Shown here one piece after another: positions 18,538 to 25,309 of a stretch of DNA of 42,207 nucleotides. The stretch is taken from the NCBI RefSeq assembly GCF_002902345.1, contig NZ_PPQB01000005.1, positions 561,597 through 603,803 of the forward strand. The letters are read 5' to 3'. The first letter of the stretch is position 1. Each line of letters begins with the position of its first letter. The position numbers were made by a program, and so were the translations under genes. The notes beneath the pieces were generated by a model. It had not been told where the DNA came from. It was given only the letters and a program-made list of their open reading frames with translations, and ran no database searches. Source of the stretch: Staphylococcus arlettae. GTDB taxonomy: Bacteria > Bacillota > Bacilli > Staphylococcales > Staphylococcaceae.

Positions 18538-18640
18538 CACAATTTTAACTTACCACAATTTCATATCAATAAAGTTATGTTATTTATAAAAATGTAAAAT
18601 AACTTTAAATACAAAAACTATATTCCAAATAAATTAAGTG

Positions 18641-18649
18641 TGGTATAAT
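18641..18649 (+). promoter_or_regulatory. Extended -10 promoter of the WYL regulator gene
   Basis: TGGTATAAT is a perfect extended -10 element about 37 bp before the TTG start. No good -35 is seen (TATTCC at 18621-18626), typical for an extended -10 promoter. It overlaps an ATG at 18638 that is therefore not the start. Confidence 0.65.
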
Positions 18650-18685
18650 TTAAAAGCTCAAAATATTATTGGGAGGAGTAATTGG

Positions 18686-19555
18686 TTGGAGAAAACAGAA
18701 AGAGTTTTATACATATATACTCGTTTATTACATGGAATGAAGTTGAACAAAAGTGAGTTAGCACATAAATTAAACGTAAATGAACGTTCAATCCAAAGAG
18801 ATTTTAGTGATATAAATAATTTTATTTTCGAAGATGACACTTGGGTTGATCAAAAAGCTAAAGTAGCATATGACACCACAACAGCAATGCATAGTTTACA
18901 AACGATACCTATCAAAATTAGAAAGCAAATGATAATTGCCTTATTATACCAAATGAAAGAAACATTACCCTTTATACAAGAAGAAAGTTATCGATTTTTA
19001 AAACAATATTCTTTATCCAATCAGCATCATAAATGGTATATACATAATTTACTTAATAATTTTCAGGTGAGTAAGAACAAGATATTTTCAGAAACATTAA
19101 TTGAAGCAACCCAATGTATCAATAATAAATTTAATATAAACATTCATACATCCCAAAATACTACAATTTATGTCAGTCCGTTATACATACATTATATCGA
19201 CGACAATTATTGGCTGACATACATTTATAACTCCACAATAAGTTCTATACGTTTTAGTGATATTGTCAAATTAACTTCAACTACTACATCTTACGATATT
19301 TCCATTATGCAACTTACTAATATAGTGACAATTCAATGTGACAATAGCTTATGGCATTGTTTACAAAATGAATATGTTATCCTTGACTACGATTCCACCG
19401 AAAATTTTAAAACTGCTGAAGTTATTATGTCGCAAATAGAATGTCTATCTGTAGCTAAACGGTTTCCTCAAAAGATTAAAATTATTAGCCCTCAAAATTA
19501 TAAAGAGGCGTATATCAACCATTTAACAGCTGCTTTAGCACACTATTCATCATAA
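18686..19555 (+). CDS. WYL-domain transcriptional regulator (DeoR/YafY-type HTH)
   Basis: This is the only plus-strand gene supported in the window. The start is TTG 18686-18688, seven bases after GGGAGGAG, giving 289 residues. An N-terminal HTH (about 5-47: RVLYIYTRLLHGMKLNKSEL, HKLNVNERSIQRDFSDINNF) is followed by a WYL-like domain (about 135-200). In that domain IYVSPLYIHYIDDNYWLTYI and IRFSDIVKL fit the family pattern, with YWL in place of WYL. A C-terminal WCX-like extension ends RFPQKIKIISPQNYKEAYI. WYL regulators often sense nucleic acids or nucleotides and frequently repress phage-defence genes. Repeats upstream suggest autoregulation. It converges on the neighbouring UDG-like gene. 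The target is unknown. Confidence 0.8.
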   Translation: MEKTERVLYIYTRLLHGMKLNKSELAHKLNVNERSIQRDFSDINNFIFEDDTWVDQKAKVAYDTTTAMHSLQTIPIKIRKQMIIALLYQMKETLPFIQEESYRFLKQYSLSNQHHKWYIHNLLNNFQVSKNKIFSETLIEATQCINNKFNINIHTSQNTTIYVSPLYIHYIDDNYWLTYIYNSTISSIRFSDIVKLTSTTTSYDISIMQLTNIVTIQCDNSLWHCLQNEYVILDYDSTENFKTAEVIMSQIECLSVAKRFPQKIKIISPQNYKEAYINHLTAALAHYSS

Positions 19556-19569
19556 ATCAGACGTTAAAT

Positions 19570-19597
19570 AAAGGGACGTCAGTACAGACGCCCCTTT
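19570..19597. terminator. Bidirectional terminator between the convergent accessory genes
   Basis: Arms 19570-19580 (AAAGGGACGTC) and 19587-19597 (GACGCCCCTTT) pair over 11 bp with one mismatch around a 6-nt loop. T-rich tails are modest on both sides. It lies 14 bp after one stop codon and 3 bp after the other. Confidence 0.7.
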
Positions 19598-19600
19598 AGT

Positions 19601-20578
19601 CTAAAAATTATTTAATGCTTGATAAATATCTGATTTACCCATTAAGCGATCTTCTTTTAAATGTTGTTTCCACTTATAAAAATCACTTTTTGACAATGTC
19701 CTTTTTTGTTTTAATTTTTCCAACTGCTCTCTATAACTTAAAATATTACCTAATGTTAAATACTTGTTTTGTTTTGAAGCAAAAACAAACATATTATCTA
19801 TTAACATTTGACATTCTTCAGGTGTAAATACTTTTATAAAGTTAGAAGTCCAAAATTCTTCTTCACGTACAATAAATATTCTCTTACGACCATCTCTTAC
19901 CATATTCGCAAATAATTCACCAATTTTACGTTGTGAAGGTAAGGTATGTCCACTTAGTGTTAAGAATTCTTTAGGCACACCGGCTTGGTAACTGGTTTGA
20001 TACGGAAAATAGTTAAATAACATAAGTCTGTTTGGATCTATATTAAATTGTTTTAAAATAGAGGATTCACTGTAAAAGTATTTCATAAACCATATGTGTT
20101 GATCTTCATATGGTAGAAATTTTTTCTCATCAAATCCCAGCTCATTTCCGCGCAAATCTTGCAAAATACGATTTCTCAAGCGGATTTTACGTTCACCGTC
20201 AACTAACGGATTGTCTGTGCGAAAGTCATTTTCAGGTTGTTTATTTAAAATAATAATGTCAGCTTTCTTTGGATTACCAAAATAAGGTTGAGGAATCATT
20301 GGATTAATCGGCTTGTCTTTTAGTAATATATTGTGTCGCTGCTTATCAACGAAAATTTTATTATTTGCAAAATTTATCATTTTTTCAAATCTAGGAATAG
20401 TTGTAAAATCATTGCCAAATTGCGATTTAAAATACTCTAGGTCTTCAGGATGTAAAAATGCAGTAATGTCATTATTGTCAGCAATTAAATTCAAAGTCTT
20501 CTCACTGTACTCATTGTTATAATTTGCAAGATATTGTTTCCAAAAGTGATTTAAATTATTTAACTGCTTAGTTGTCAT
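19601..20578 (-). CDS. Uncharacterised protein, possible uracil-DNA-glycosylase-fold family
   Basis: I do not know this 325-residue protein by name. Its motif order resembles an uncharacterised family with a UDG-like fold. PYFGNPKKADIIILNKQPEN (98-117) sits where that family has GNP..(I/V)LLNLNPG; FLPYEDQHIWFMKYF (154-168) and LFNYFPYQTSYQ (187-198) follow, then HTLPSQRKIGELFANMV (211-227) and RIFIVREEEFW (233-243). The usual NPG loop reads QPE, so glycosylase activity cannot be assumed. There is no signal peptide or membrane segment. The start ATG has GGAGG seven bases upstream. It has its own upstream region after the infB terminator and no staphylococcal core role. Context (convergent WYL regulator, site inside a conserved operon) suggests accessory, possibly defence, function; this is inference. 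Confidence 0.5.
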   Translation of the reverse strand: MTTKQLNNLNHFWKQYLANYNNEYSEKTLNLIADNNDITAFLHPEDLEYFKSQFGNDFTTIPRFEKMINFANNKIFVDKQRHNILLKDKPINPMIPQPYFGNPKKADIIILNKQPENDFRTDNPLVDGERKIRLRNRILQDLRGNELGFDEKKFLPYEDQHIWFMKYFYSESSILKQFNIDPNRLMLFNYFPYQTSYQAGVPKEFLTLSGHTLPSQRKIGELFANMVRDGRKRIFIVREEEFWTSNFIKVFTPEECQMLIDNMFVFASKQNKYLTLGNILSYREQLEKLKQKRTLSKSDFYKWKQHLKEDRLMGKSDIYQALNNF

Positions 20579-20609
20579 ATAAATTCCTCCATCACATTTT
20601 CACTTACAA

Positions 20610-20644
20610 GTTTAAACGATTGCCTAGACACTTATTGTCAATCG
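20610..20644 (-). promoter_or_regulatory. Promoter/operator region of the UDG-like gene
   Basis: On the minus strand TTGACA (20636-20641) is a perfect -35, but the -10 is poor (TTTAAA after 19 bp). Over it lie a 6-bp inverted repeat CGATTG/CAATCG (20617-20622 / 20639-20644), an inner GACA/TGTC (20627-20630 / 20636-20639) and the palindrome GTTTAAAC (20610-20617). A weak -10 with nested dyads fits a regulated promoter. Confidence 0.5.
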
Positions 20645-20668
20645 ATCATTAACTATTCCTTTTTAACG

Positions 20669-20707
20669 AAAAAATACACTTCTTAAACAACCAGAAGTGT
20701 ATTTTTT
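20669..20707 (-). terminator. Strong intrinsic terminator of infB
   Basis: Arms 20669-20683 and 20693-20707 pair perfectly over 15 bp (AAAAAATACACTTCT / AGAAGTGTATTTTTT) around a 9-nt loop. The minus strand ends in six T. It stands 11 bp after the infB stop, so most transcripts should end here. Confidence 0.92.
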
Positions 20708-20718
20708 CATTATCTAAG

Positions 20719-22809
20719 TTATCTTTTTATTTCTACCATCTCATAGGCTTCTATAATGTCGCCTTCTTTAAGGTCATTATATTTTTCAATTGTGATACCA
20801 CATTCGTATCCTTGTGCCACTTCTTTAACATCATCTTTATAACGTTTAAGTGTGTCTAATTCACCTTCAAATTGTACGACACCGTCTCTGATGACACGAA
20901 CGCCTGCATTTCGAGTGATTTTGCCATCGGTAACATAACTACCAGCAATTGTACCTACTTTTGATACTTTGAATGTTTGACGAACTTCTGCTTGTCCGAT
21001 TACTTGTTCTTCGAATTCTGGATCAAGCATACCTTTCATGGCAGATTCTATTTCTTCGATAACTGTGTATATAACTCGGTGTAAACGCATATCTACGTTT
21101 TCAGCTTCTGCTGAACGTTTCGCACCTGTATCTGGACGAACATTAAAACCGATAATGATACCGTTTGAAGCATTTGCTAATGTTACGTCTGATTCATTAA
21201 TCGCACCTACTGCAGTGTGAATAATACGTACATTTACGCCTTCAACATCGATTTTCATCAATGATGCTGCAAGTGCTTCTACGGAACCTTGAACATCACC
21301 TTTGATGATAACATTCAGGTCTTTCATCTCACCTTGTTTCATTTGTTCGAATAAATTATCTAGTGATACATTTTTACTTTCTTGACGTTGTTGTAAAATA
21401 TTTTCTTCATGACGTGCTTCACCAATACGACGTGCTTGTTTTTCATCTGAGAAAATAACAAAACGATCTCCTGCTTGTGGCACATCATTAATACCTGTAA
21501 TTTCTACTGGTGTTGATGGTCCAGCTGATTTAATTCGTTGACCTAAATCATTGACCATTGCACGAATTCTACCATACGTATTTCCAACAACAATTGAATC
21601 TCCAACATTTAATGTACCATTTTGTACTAGTAGAGAAGCAGAAGGTCCACGTGATTTATCTAACTCAGCTTCAATAACAGTTCCTACTGCGCGTTTATCA
21701 GGATTAGCTTTTAATTCTTGTACTTCTGACACTAAAACTATCATTTCTAATAAACTATCGATACCATCACCACTTAATGCTGAAAGTGGTACGAAAATCG
21801 TATCGCCGCCCCAGTCTTCAGGTACTAAACCATATTCTGTTAATTCCTGCATCACACGATCCGGATTAGCAGTCGGCTTATCAACTTTATTTACTGCGAC
21901 AATTGTTGGAACATTTGCTTCTTTGGCGTGATTAATAGCTTCAATTGTTTGTGGCATTACACCATCATCAGCAGCAACTACTAAAATAGTAATATCCGTA
22001 ACTTGAGCACCACGTGCACGCATCGTCGTAAAGGCTGCGTGACCTGGTGTATCTAAAAATGTGATTTTCTTGCCATCATTTTCGATTTGATAAGCACCAA
22101 TATGCTGAGTTATGCCACCAGCTTCACCAGCAGTTACTTTCGTGTGACGAATTGAATCTAATAAAGTCGTTTTACCATGGTCAACATGACCCATAATTGT
22201 AACAACAGCCGGTCTTTCAATTGCATCTTCATCGTCTTCTTCATCATCAAAATAAATTGATAAATCTTCTTCATTAATAACTATCTCTTTTTCAATTTCA
22301 ACACCATAATCATCAACAATTAATTCAAGTGTTTCTTCATCTAATGATTGATTAATGTTGGCCATAATGCCAAGTAAGAATAATTTTTTAACTATTTCAG
22401 AAGAATCTACATTTATTTTTTCTGCTAATTCACCAACAGTAATACCATCTTGATAAGTTATTTTAGCTGGAATTTCTTTTACTTCTGGTTGACTGTCACG
22501 TTGTTGTTTTTTATTTTGTTTACCATTATTCTTTTTGTTCTGTTGCTTTTTGTTTTTATTAGGTTTTTGGTTATTTTTTTGCTGTTGTTTTTGATTATTT
22601 TGAGCTGGTTTGTCAGCTTTTGACGCATTAGCTTTATTATTCGATTGAGTGCTCGGTTTAAACTTCTTGTTTAATTGGGCAATTTGATCGTCTTCTAATG
22701 CTTGCATGTGGTTTGATACTTCCACATTCATTTTTTTTAATTCATCAATTACATCTTTACTTTTTAAATTTAATTCTTTAGCATATTCGTAAATTCTTTG
22801 TTTACTCAT
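20719..22809 (-). CDS. infB: Translation initiation factor IF-2
   Basis: IF-2 is the GTPase that places initiator tRNA on the 30S subunit and promotes subunit joining. The 696-residue protein has an N-terminal IF2_N segment ([20 protein letters not shown]). A low-complexity Lys/Gln/Asn region follows at about 50-110, and a second IF2_N motif at about 115-165. The G domain has [12 protein letters not shown] near residue 208, DTPGH and NKVDKP. Domain II, III and IV sequences follow, ending VEIKR. It starts 4 bases after rplGA. In relatives rbfA comes next; here a strong terminator and an inserted pair follow instead. Confidence 0.98.
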   Translation of the reverse strand: MSKQRIYEYAKELNLKSKDVIDELKKMNVEVSNHMQALEDDQIAQLNKKFKPSTQSNNKANASKADKPAQNNQKQQQKNNQKPNKNKKQQNKKNNGKQNKKQQRDSQPEVKEIPAKITYQDGITVGELAEKINVDSSEIVKKLFLLGIMANINQSLDEETLELIVDDYGVEIEKEIVINEEDLSIYFDDEEDDEDAIERPAVVTIMGHVDHGKTTLLDSIRHTKVTAGEAGGITQHIGAYQIENDGKKITFLDTPGHAAFTTMRARGAQVTDITILVVAADDGVMPQTIEAINHAKEANVPTIVAVNKVDKPTANPDRVMQELTEYGLVPEDWGGDTIFVPLSALSGDGIDSLLEMIVLVSEVQELKANPDKRAVGTVIEAELDKSRGPSASLLVQNGTLNVGDSIVVGNTYGRIRAMVNDLGQRIKSAGPSTPVEITGINDVPQAGDRFVIFSDEKQARRIGEARHEENILQQRQESKNVSLDNLFEQMKQGEMKDLNVIIKGDVQGSVEALAASLMKIDVEGVNVRIIHTAVGAINESDVTLANASNGIIIGFNVRPDTGAKRSAEAENVDMRLHRVIYTVIEEIESAMKGMLDPEFEEQVIGQAEVRQTFKVSKVGTIAGSYVTDGKITRNAGVRVIRDGVVQFEGELDTLKRYKDDVKEVAQGYECGITIEKYNDLKEGDIIEAYEMVEIKR

Positions 22810-22813
22810 ATAG

Positions 22814-23131
22814 TCACTCCTTACGATATTCTTCTATCATAGACAATAGCTTTTTAGCAAAACCCTGATCAGTAATACCGATGTGCACACGGTCAGATTT
22901 TCCTATAGCTTGTCCTAATTCCGTTCTAGTTCCAAATATTCGAAATGATATATGGTAACTTTCACATTTATTTTGCACTACTTTTGTAGTATTGTCAGAA
23001 GCATCTGAAGCAATAATAACAAGCTTAACTTTGTTCTTTTTTATTTCATTAAGAACTACAGCTTCACCTGTTTTTACTTTGCCTGCACGCATAGCTAATC
23101 CTAAAAAATTCACGATATTTTCTTTATTCAT
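22814..23131 (-). CDS. rplGA: L7Ae-family RNA-binding protein YlxQ (RplGA)
   Basis: This 105-residue protein is of the L7Ae/L30e/Gadd45 family, which binds kink-turn RNA. It shows [17 protein letters not shown] near residue 10 and the [16 protein letters not shown] segment. YlxQ is usually described as a ribosome-associated or RNA-binding protein of unsettled role. Its ATG overlaps the rnpM stop by four bases (ATGA), so translation of the two is coupled. It is part of the rimP-nusA-rnpM-rplGA-infB operon. Confidence 0.93.
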   Translation of the reverse strand: MNKENIVNFLGLAMRAGKVKTGEAVVLNEIKKNKVKLVIIASDASDNTTKVVQNKCESYHISFRIFGTRTELGQAIGKSDRVHIGITDQGFAKKLLSMIEEYRKE

Positions 23132-23412
23132 TTTGGAATCTCTTCACGATAAATCAATCGAATAATTTCTTGGTATACTGGTGCTAAAGTGTCAGCATCA
23201 GCTTTAAAGTATTTTTCTAATACACCTTTTTGCTGTGCTTCTTCAACTTGTTGGACATTTTTAGAAACATATGCACCGCGTCCCGGTTTTTTACCTGTAG
23301 CATCAGCGAAGATTTCATTATCTTTATTAATTACCACTCTAATCATGTCAGTTTTCGGGTGCATTTCATTGGATAGTATACATTTACGCATTGGAATTTT
23401 TTTCTTTTTCAT
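23128..23412 (-). CDS. rnpM: RNase P modulator RnpM (YlxR)
   Basis: The 94-residue basic protein has the YlxR signature: RKCILSNEMHPKTDMIRVV and KKPGRGAYVSKN (the GRGAYV motif). YlxR has been reported to bind the RNase P RNA and to modulate RNase P in Bacillus, hence the name; earlier annotations call it a DUF448 protein. It starts 16 bases after nusA and its stop overlaps the start of rplGA by four bases. Confidence 0.93.
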   Translation of the reverse strand: MKKKKIPMRKCILSNEMHPKTDMIRVVINKDNEIFADATGKKPGRGAYVSKNVQQVEEAQQKGVLEKYFKADADTLAPVYQEIIRLIYREEIPK

Positions 23413-23428
23413 AAAGTAATCACCCCAA

Positions 23429-24607
23429 TTATTTTTCTTGTTCTTCGTCGTCTGGTGTTGCGTCTATATCTTGTTCAATTGCTACATCTGCTTCTTCAGA
23501 TAATGACAATGTATCCTCTTCAGCAATTGCCTCATCTTCATCTGTTGCAACATGAGGATATACACCTGCTTCACGTGCGTCACTTTCAGATTTGATATCA
23601 ATTTTCCAACCAGTTAATTTAGCTGCTAAACGTGCATTTTGTCCACGCTTACCAATTGCTAATGATAGTTGATAATCTGGTACTACAACTATTGTTGATT
23701 GGTTTTCAGTATCTACAATAACTTCAAGCACTTGTGATGGACTTAACGCATTTTGAACGAAAACTTTTGGATCTTCATTCCACTGCACTATATCAATTTT
23801 TTCGCCACCAAGCTCTTCAACTACTGCTTCTACACGTGCACCTTTAGAACCTACACAAGCACCTACAGCATCAATGTCTGGATTATCTGAGTGCACACTA
23901 ATTTTTGAACGGTCACCCGCTTCACGTGCGACTGATTTAACAACTACTGTGCCATCAAATATTTCTGGTACTTCTTGTTCAAATAAACGTTTTAGTAAGC
24001 CTGGATGACTTCTAGACACATATATTTGAGGTCCTTTTGTTGTTTGTTCTACTTTGTTAACGAAGACTTTAATTCTCTCATTAGGAATGTATTTTTCATT
24101 AGGACTTCTTTCAGCTTCTGAAAGTACTGCTTCAGTGCGTCCTAAATTAACATACACATAACGATGATCTACTCTATCGATTAGACCAGTAACAATGTCT
24201 TCTTCTTTATCGATAAATTCATCATATAAAATTTCGCGCTCTGCATCTCTTAAACGTTGCATAACTGCTTGTTTTGCAGCTTGTGCGCCCACACGTCCAA
24301 AGTCATTAGGTGTCACATCTTCTTCATATATATCACCTAATTCATACGCTGGGTTTTTAACAAGTGCTGTGCTTAAATCGATTTCGTCACGATCATCGAA
24401 TACTTCCTCAACAACTTCTTTGCGCGCTATAACTTTAAATACGCCTTCGTCCATATTTAATTCAACACGAACATTTCGCGCACTATCATAGTTCTTTTTA
24501 TAAGCAGTAATTAAAGCTGCTTCAATTGCATCAATCAGCACTTCTCTTGGAATCTTTTTCTCTTTTTCTAAATATTCAGTAGCTAACAATAACTCGTTAC
24601 TTGACAC
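23429..24607 (-). CDS. nusA: Transcription termination/antitermination protein NusA
   Basis: NusA binds RNA polymerase and modulates pausing, termination and antitermination. The 392-residue protein has an N-terminal polymerase-binding domain ([20 protein letters not shown]), an S1 domain (about 135-200, [19 protein letters not shown]) and two KH domains ([20 protein letters not shown] and [19 protein letters not shown]). An acidic tail of about 45 residues follows; the extra C-terminal repeats of enterobacterial NusA are absent, as in Firmicutes. The start is GTG (24605-24607) behind AGGAGGGGACAAA. It follows rimP by about 19 bases. Confidence 0.97.
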   Translation of the reverse strand: MSSNELLLATEYLEKEKKIPREVLIDAIEAALITAYKKNYDSARNVRVELNMDEGVFKVIARKEVVEEVFDDRDEIDLSTALVKNPAYELGDIYEEDVTPNDFGRVGAQAAKQAVMQRLRDAEREILYDEFIDKEEDIVTGLIDRVDHRYVYVNLGRTEAVLSEAERSPNEKYIPNERIKVFVNKVEQTTKGPQIYVSRSHPGLLKRLFEQEVPEIFDGTVVVKSVAREAGDRSKISVHSDNPDIDAVGACVGSKGARVEAVVEELGGEKIDIVQWNEDPKVFVQNALSPSQVLEVIVDTENQSTIVVVPDYQLSLAIGKRGQNARLAAKLTGWKIDIKSESDAREAGVYPHVATDEDEAIAEEDTLSLSEEADVAIEQDIDATPDDEEQEK

Positions 24608-24626
24608 TTTGTCCCCTCCTAATCAC

Positions 24627-25094
24627 TTAAAGCATTACAGAATGACGTGCTTTAGCAATTTTGTTTCTTGGAATTTCAATATTTTTAGTTTTTGCTTTAT
24701 CTTTAACTTCCATAACTATATGTTCCTCGTTGACAGCTTGTAATGTACCTAACCATTCTTTTTCACTTTCGATTGGTGCATACAATGAGACAAAAATAGG
24801 TTTATTCACAGCGTTTTGGAAATCTTGTTCATTTTTAATTGGTCTTTCGGCTCCTGGTGAAGCAACATCTAAATAATACATTTGTTGAATTGGATCATTT
24901 TCATCCATAACTTCACTTATTTTTTCAGATGCTAACGTACAATCATTTAAGTCTACGCCGCCTTCTTTATCGATTGACACTCTTAAAAAATGATCTTTAC
25001 CTTCTTTTGTAAACTCAACGTCCACTAATTCATAATTTAAGTCAGTTAATACAGGTTGAATCAATGCTTCAACTTGTTGAATTATTTTACTCAT
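24627..25094 (-). CDS. rimP: Ribosome maturation factor RimP
   Basis: RimP helps assemble the 30S subunit. The 155-residue protein contains LVDVEFTKEGKDHFLRVSID, VDLNDCTLASEKISEVMDE and YLDVASPGAERPIK, all diagnostic. I place the start at ATG 25092-25094 because AAGGAGG lies five bases upstream and because the product then begins MSKIIQQVEAL, like staphylococcal RimP. A longer frame from 25142 runs through the leader hairpin and is not used. It is the first gene of the nusA/infB operon, preceded by a promoter and a conserved-looking leader hairpin. Confidence 0.96.
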   Translation of the reverse strand: MSKIIQQVEALIQPVLTDLNYELVDVEFTKEGKDHFLRVSIDKEGGVDLNDCTLASEKISEVMDENDPIQQMYYLDVASPGAERPIKNEQDFQNAVNKPIFVSLYAPIESEKEWLGTLQAVNEEHIVMEVKDKAKTKNIEIPRNKIAKARHSVML

Positions 25095-25110
25095 GCTGAC
25101 CTCCTTTTTT

Positions 25111-25176
25111 GGCAAATAGAAAAGAGCGGGTAATAAGCCCACTCTTCCTGCCTGAGTCTAATCTTTTAACAAATAT
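25111..25176 (-). promoter_or_regulatory. rimP leader with terminator-like hairpin
   Basis: AGAGTGGG (25138-25145) pairs with CCCGCTCT (25123-25130) over eight bases (one G-T) with a 7-nt loop, followed on the minus strand by TTTTCTATTTG and the rimP ribosome-binding site. Position and shape resemble the conserved rimP leader described in Firmicutes; I have not tested this against a covariance model. Confidence 0.6.
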
Positions 25177-25205
25177 ATTATACCATATGTTCATGATGGG
25201 CACAA
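25177..25205 (-). promoter_or_regulatory. Promoter of the rimP-nusA-infB operon
   Basis: On the minus strand TTGTGC (25200-25205), 17 bp, TATAAT (25177-25182), with an extended TGG before the -10. Transcripts would begin near 25170 and include the leader hairpin. Confidence 0.7.
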
Positions 25206-25220
25206 ATAAGTATATATGCA

Positions 25221-25241
25221 AGCTCGTATTAACGTTGAGCT
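25221..25241 (-). terminator. Weak hairpin after polC
   Basis: AGCTC/GAGCT arms (25221-25225 / 25237-25241) with an 11-nt loop lie about 70 bp after the polC stop. The U tract is poor. It may be a weak terminator of polC. Confidence 0.3.
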
Positions 25242-25309
25242 GAAGTGTATATTTACATATCTTACATAAATATTTAGCTTAACTTTATTTTCTTCATACA
25301 TGCTTAATT

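Larger units (their letters stand above)
18248..18685. promoter_or_regulatory. Divergent regulatory region between rbfA and the WYL regulator
   Basis: This gene-free stretch of 438 bp carries the rbfA promoter (minus strand), the regulator's promoter (plus strand) and, between them, a cluster of repeated sites. Repeats seen: TTCCTAACTGTT-type sites at 18439, 18501 and 18522, an inverted copy at 18420, a direct repeat AATAAAGTTA at 18460 and 18568, and an 8-bp inverted repeat at 18571-18606. It is very AT-rich. I see no coding frame with a ribosome-binding site. Confidence 0.7.

Noticed and set aside
18272..20718. Insertion sequence or integrative element carrying the accessory pair
   Set aside because: No transposase or integrase gene, no terminal inverted repeats and no target duplication could be recognised by eye. 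The insert is limited to two genes and their control regions.
21551..21931. Plus-strand open frame antisense to infB
   Set aside because: It is fully within the infB G-domain region, lacks a ribosome-binding site and shows no recognisable protein motif.
25123..25142. Longer RimP reading frame starting at 25142
   Set aside because: The extra residues are encoded by the leader hairpin; the ribosome-binding site and family N-terminus point to 25094.
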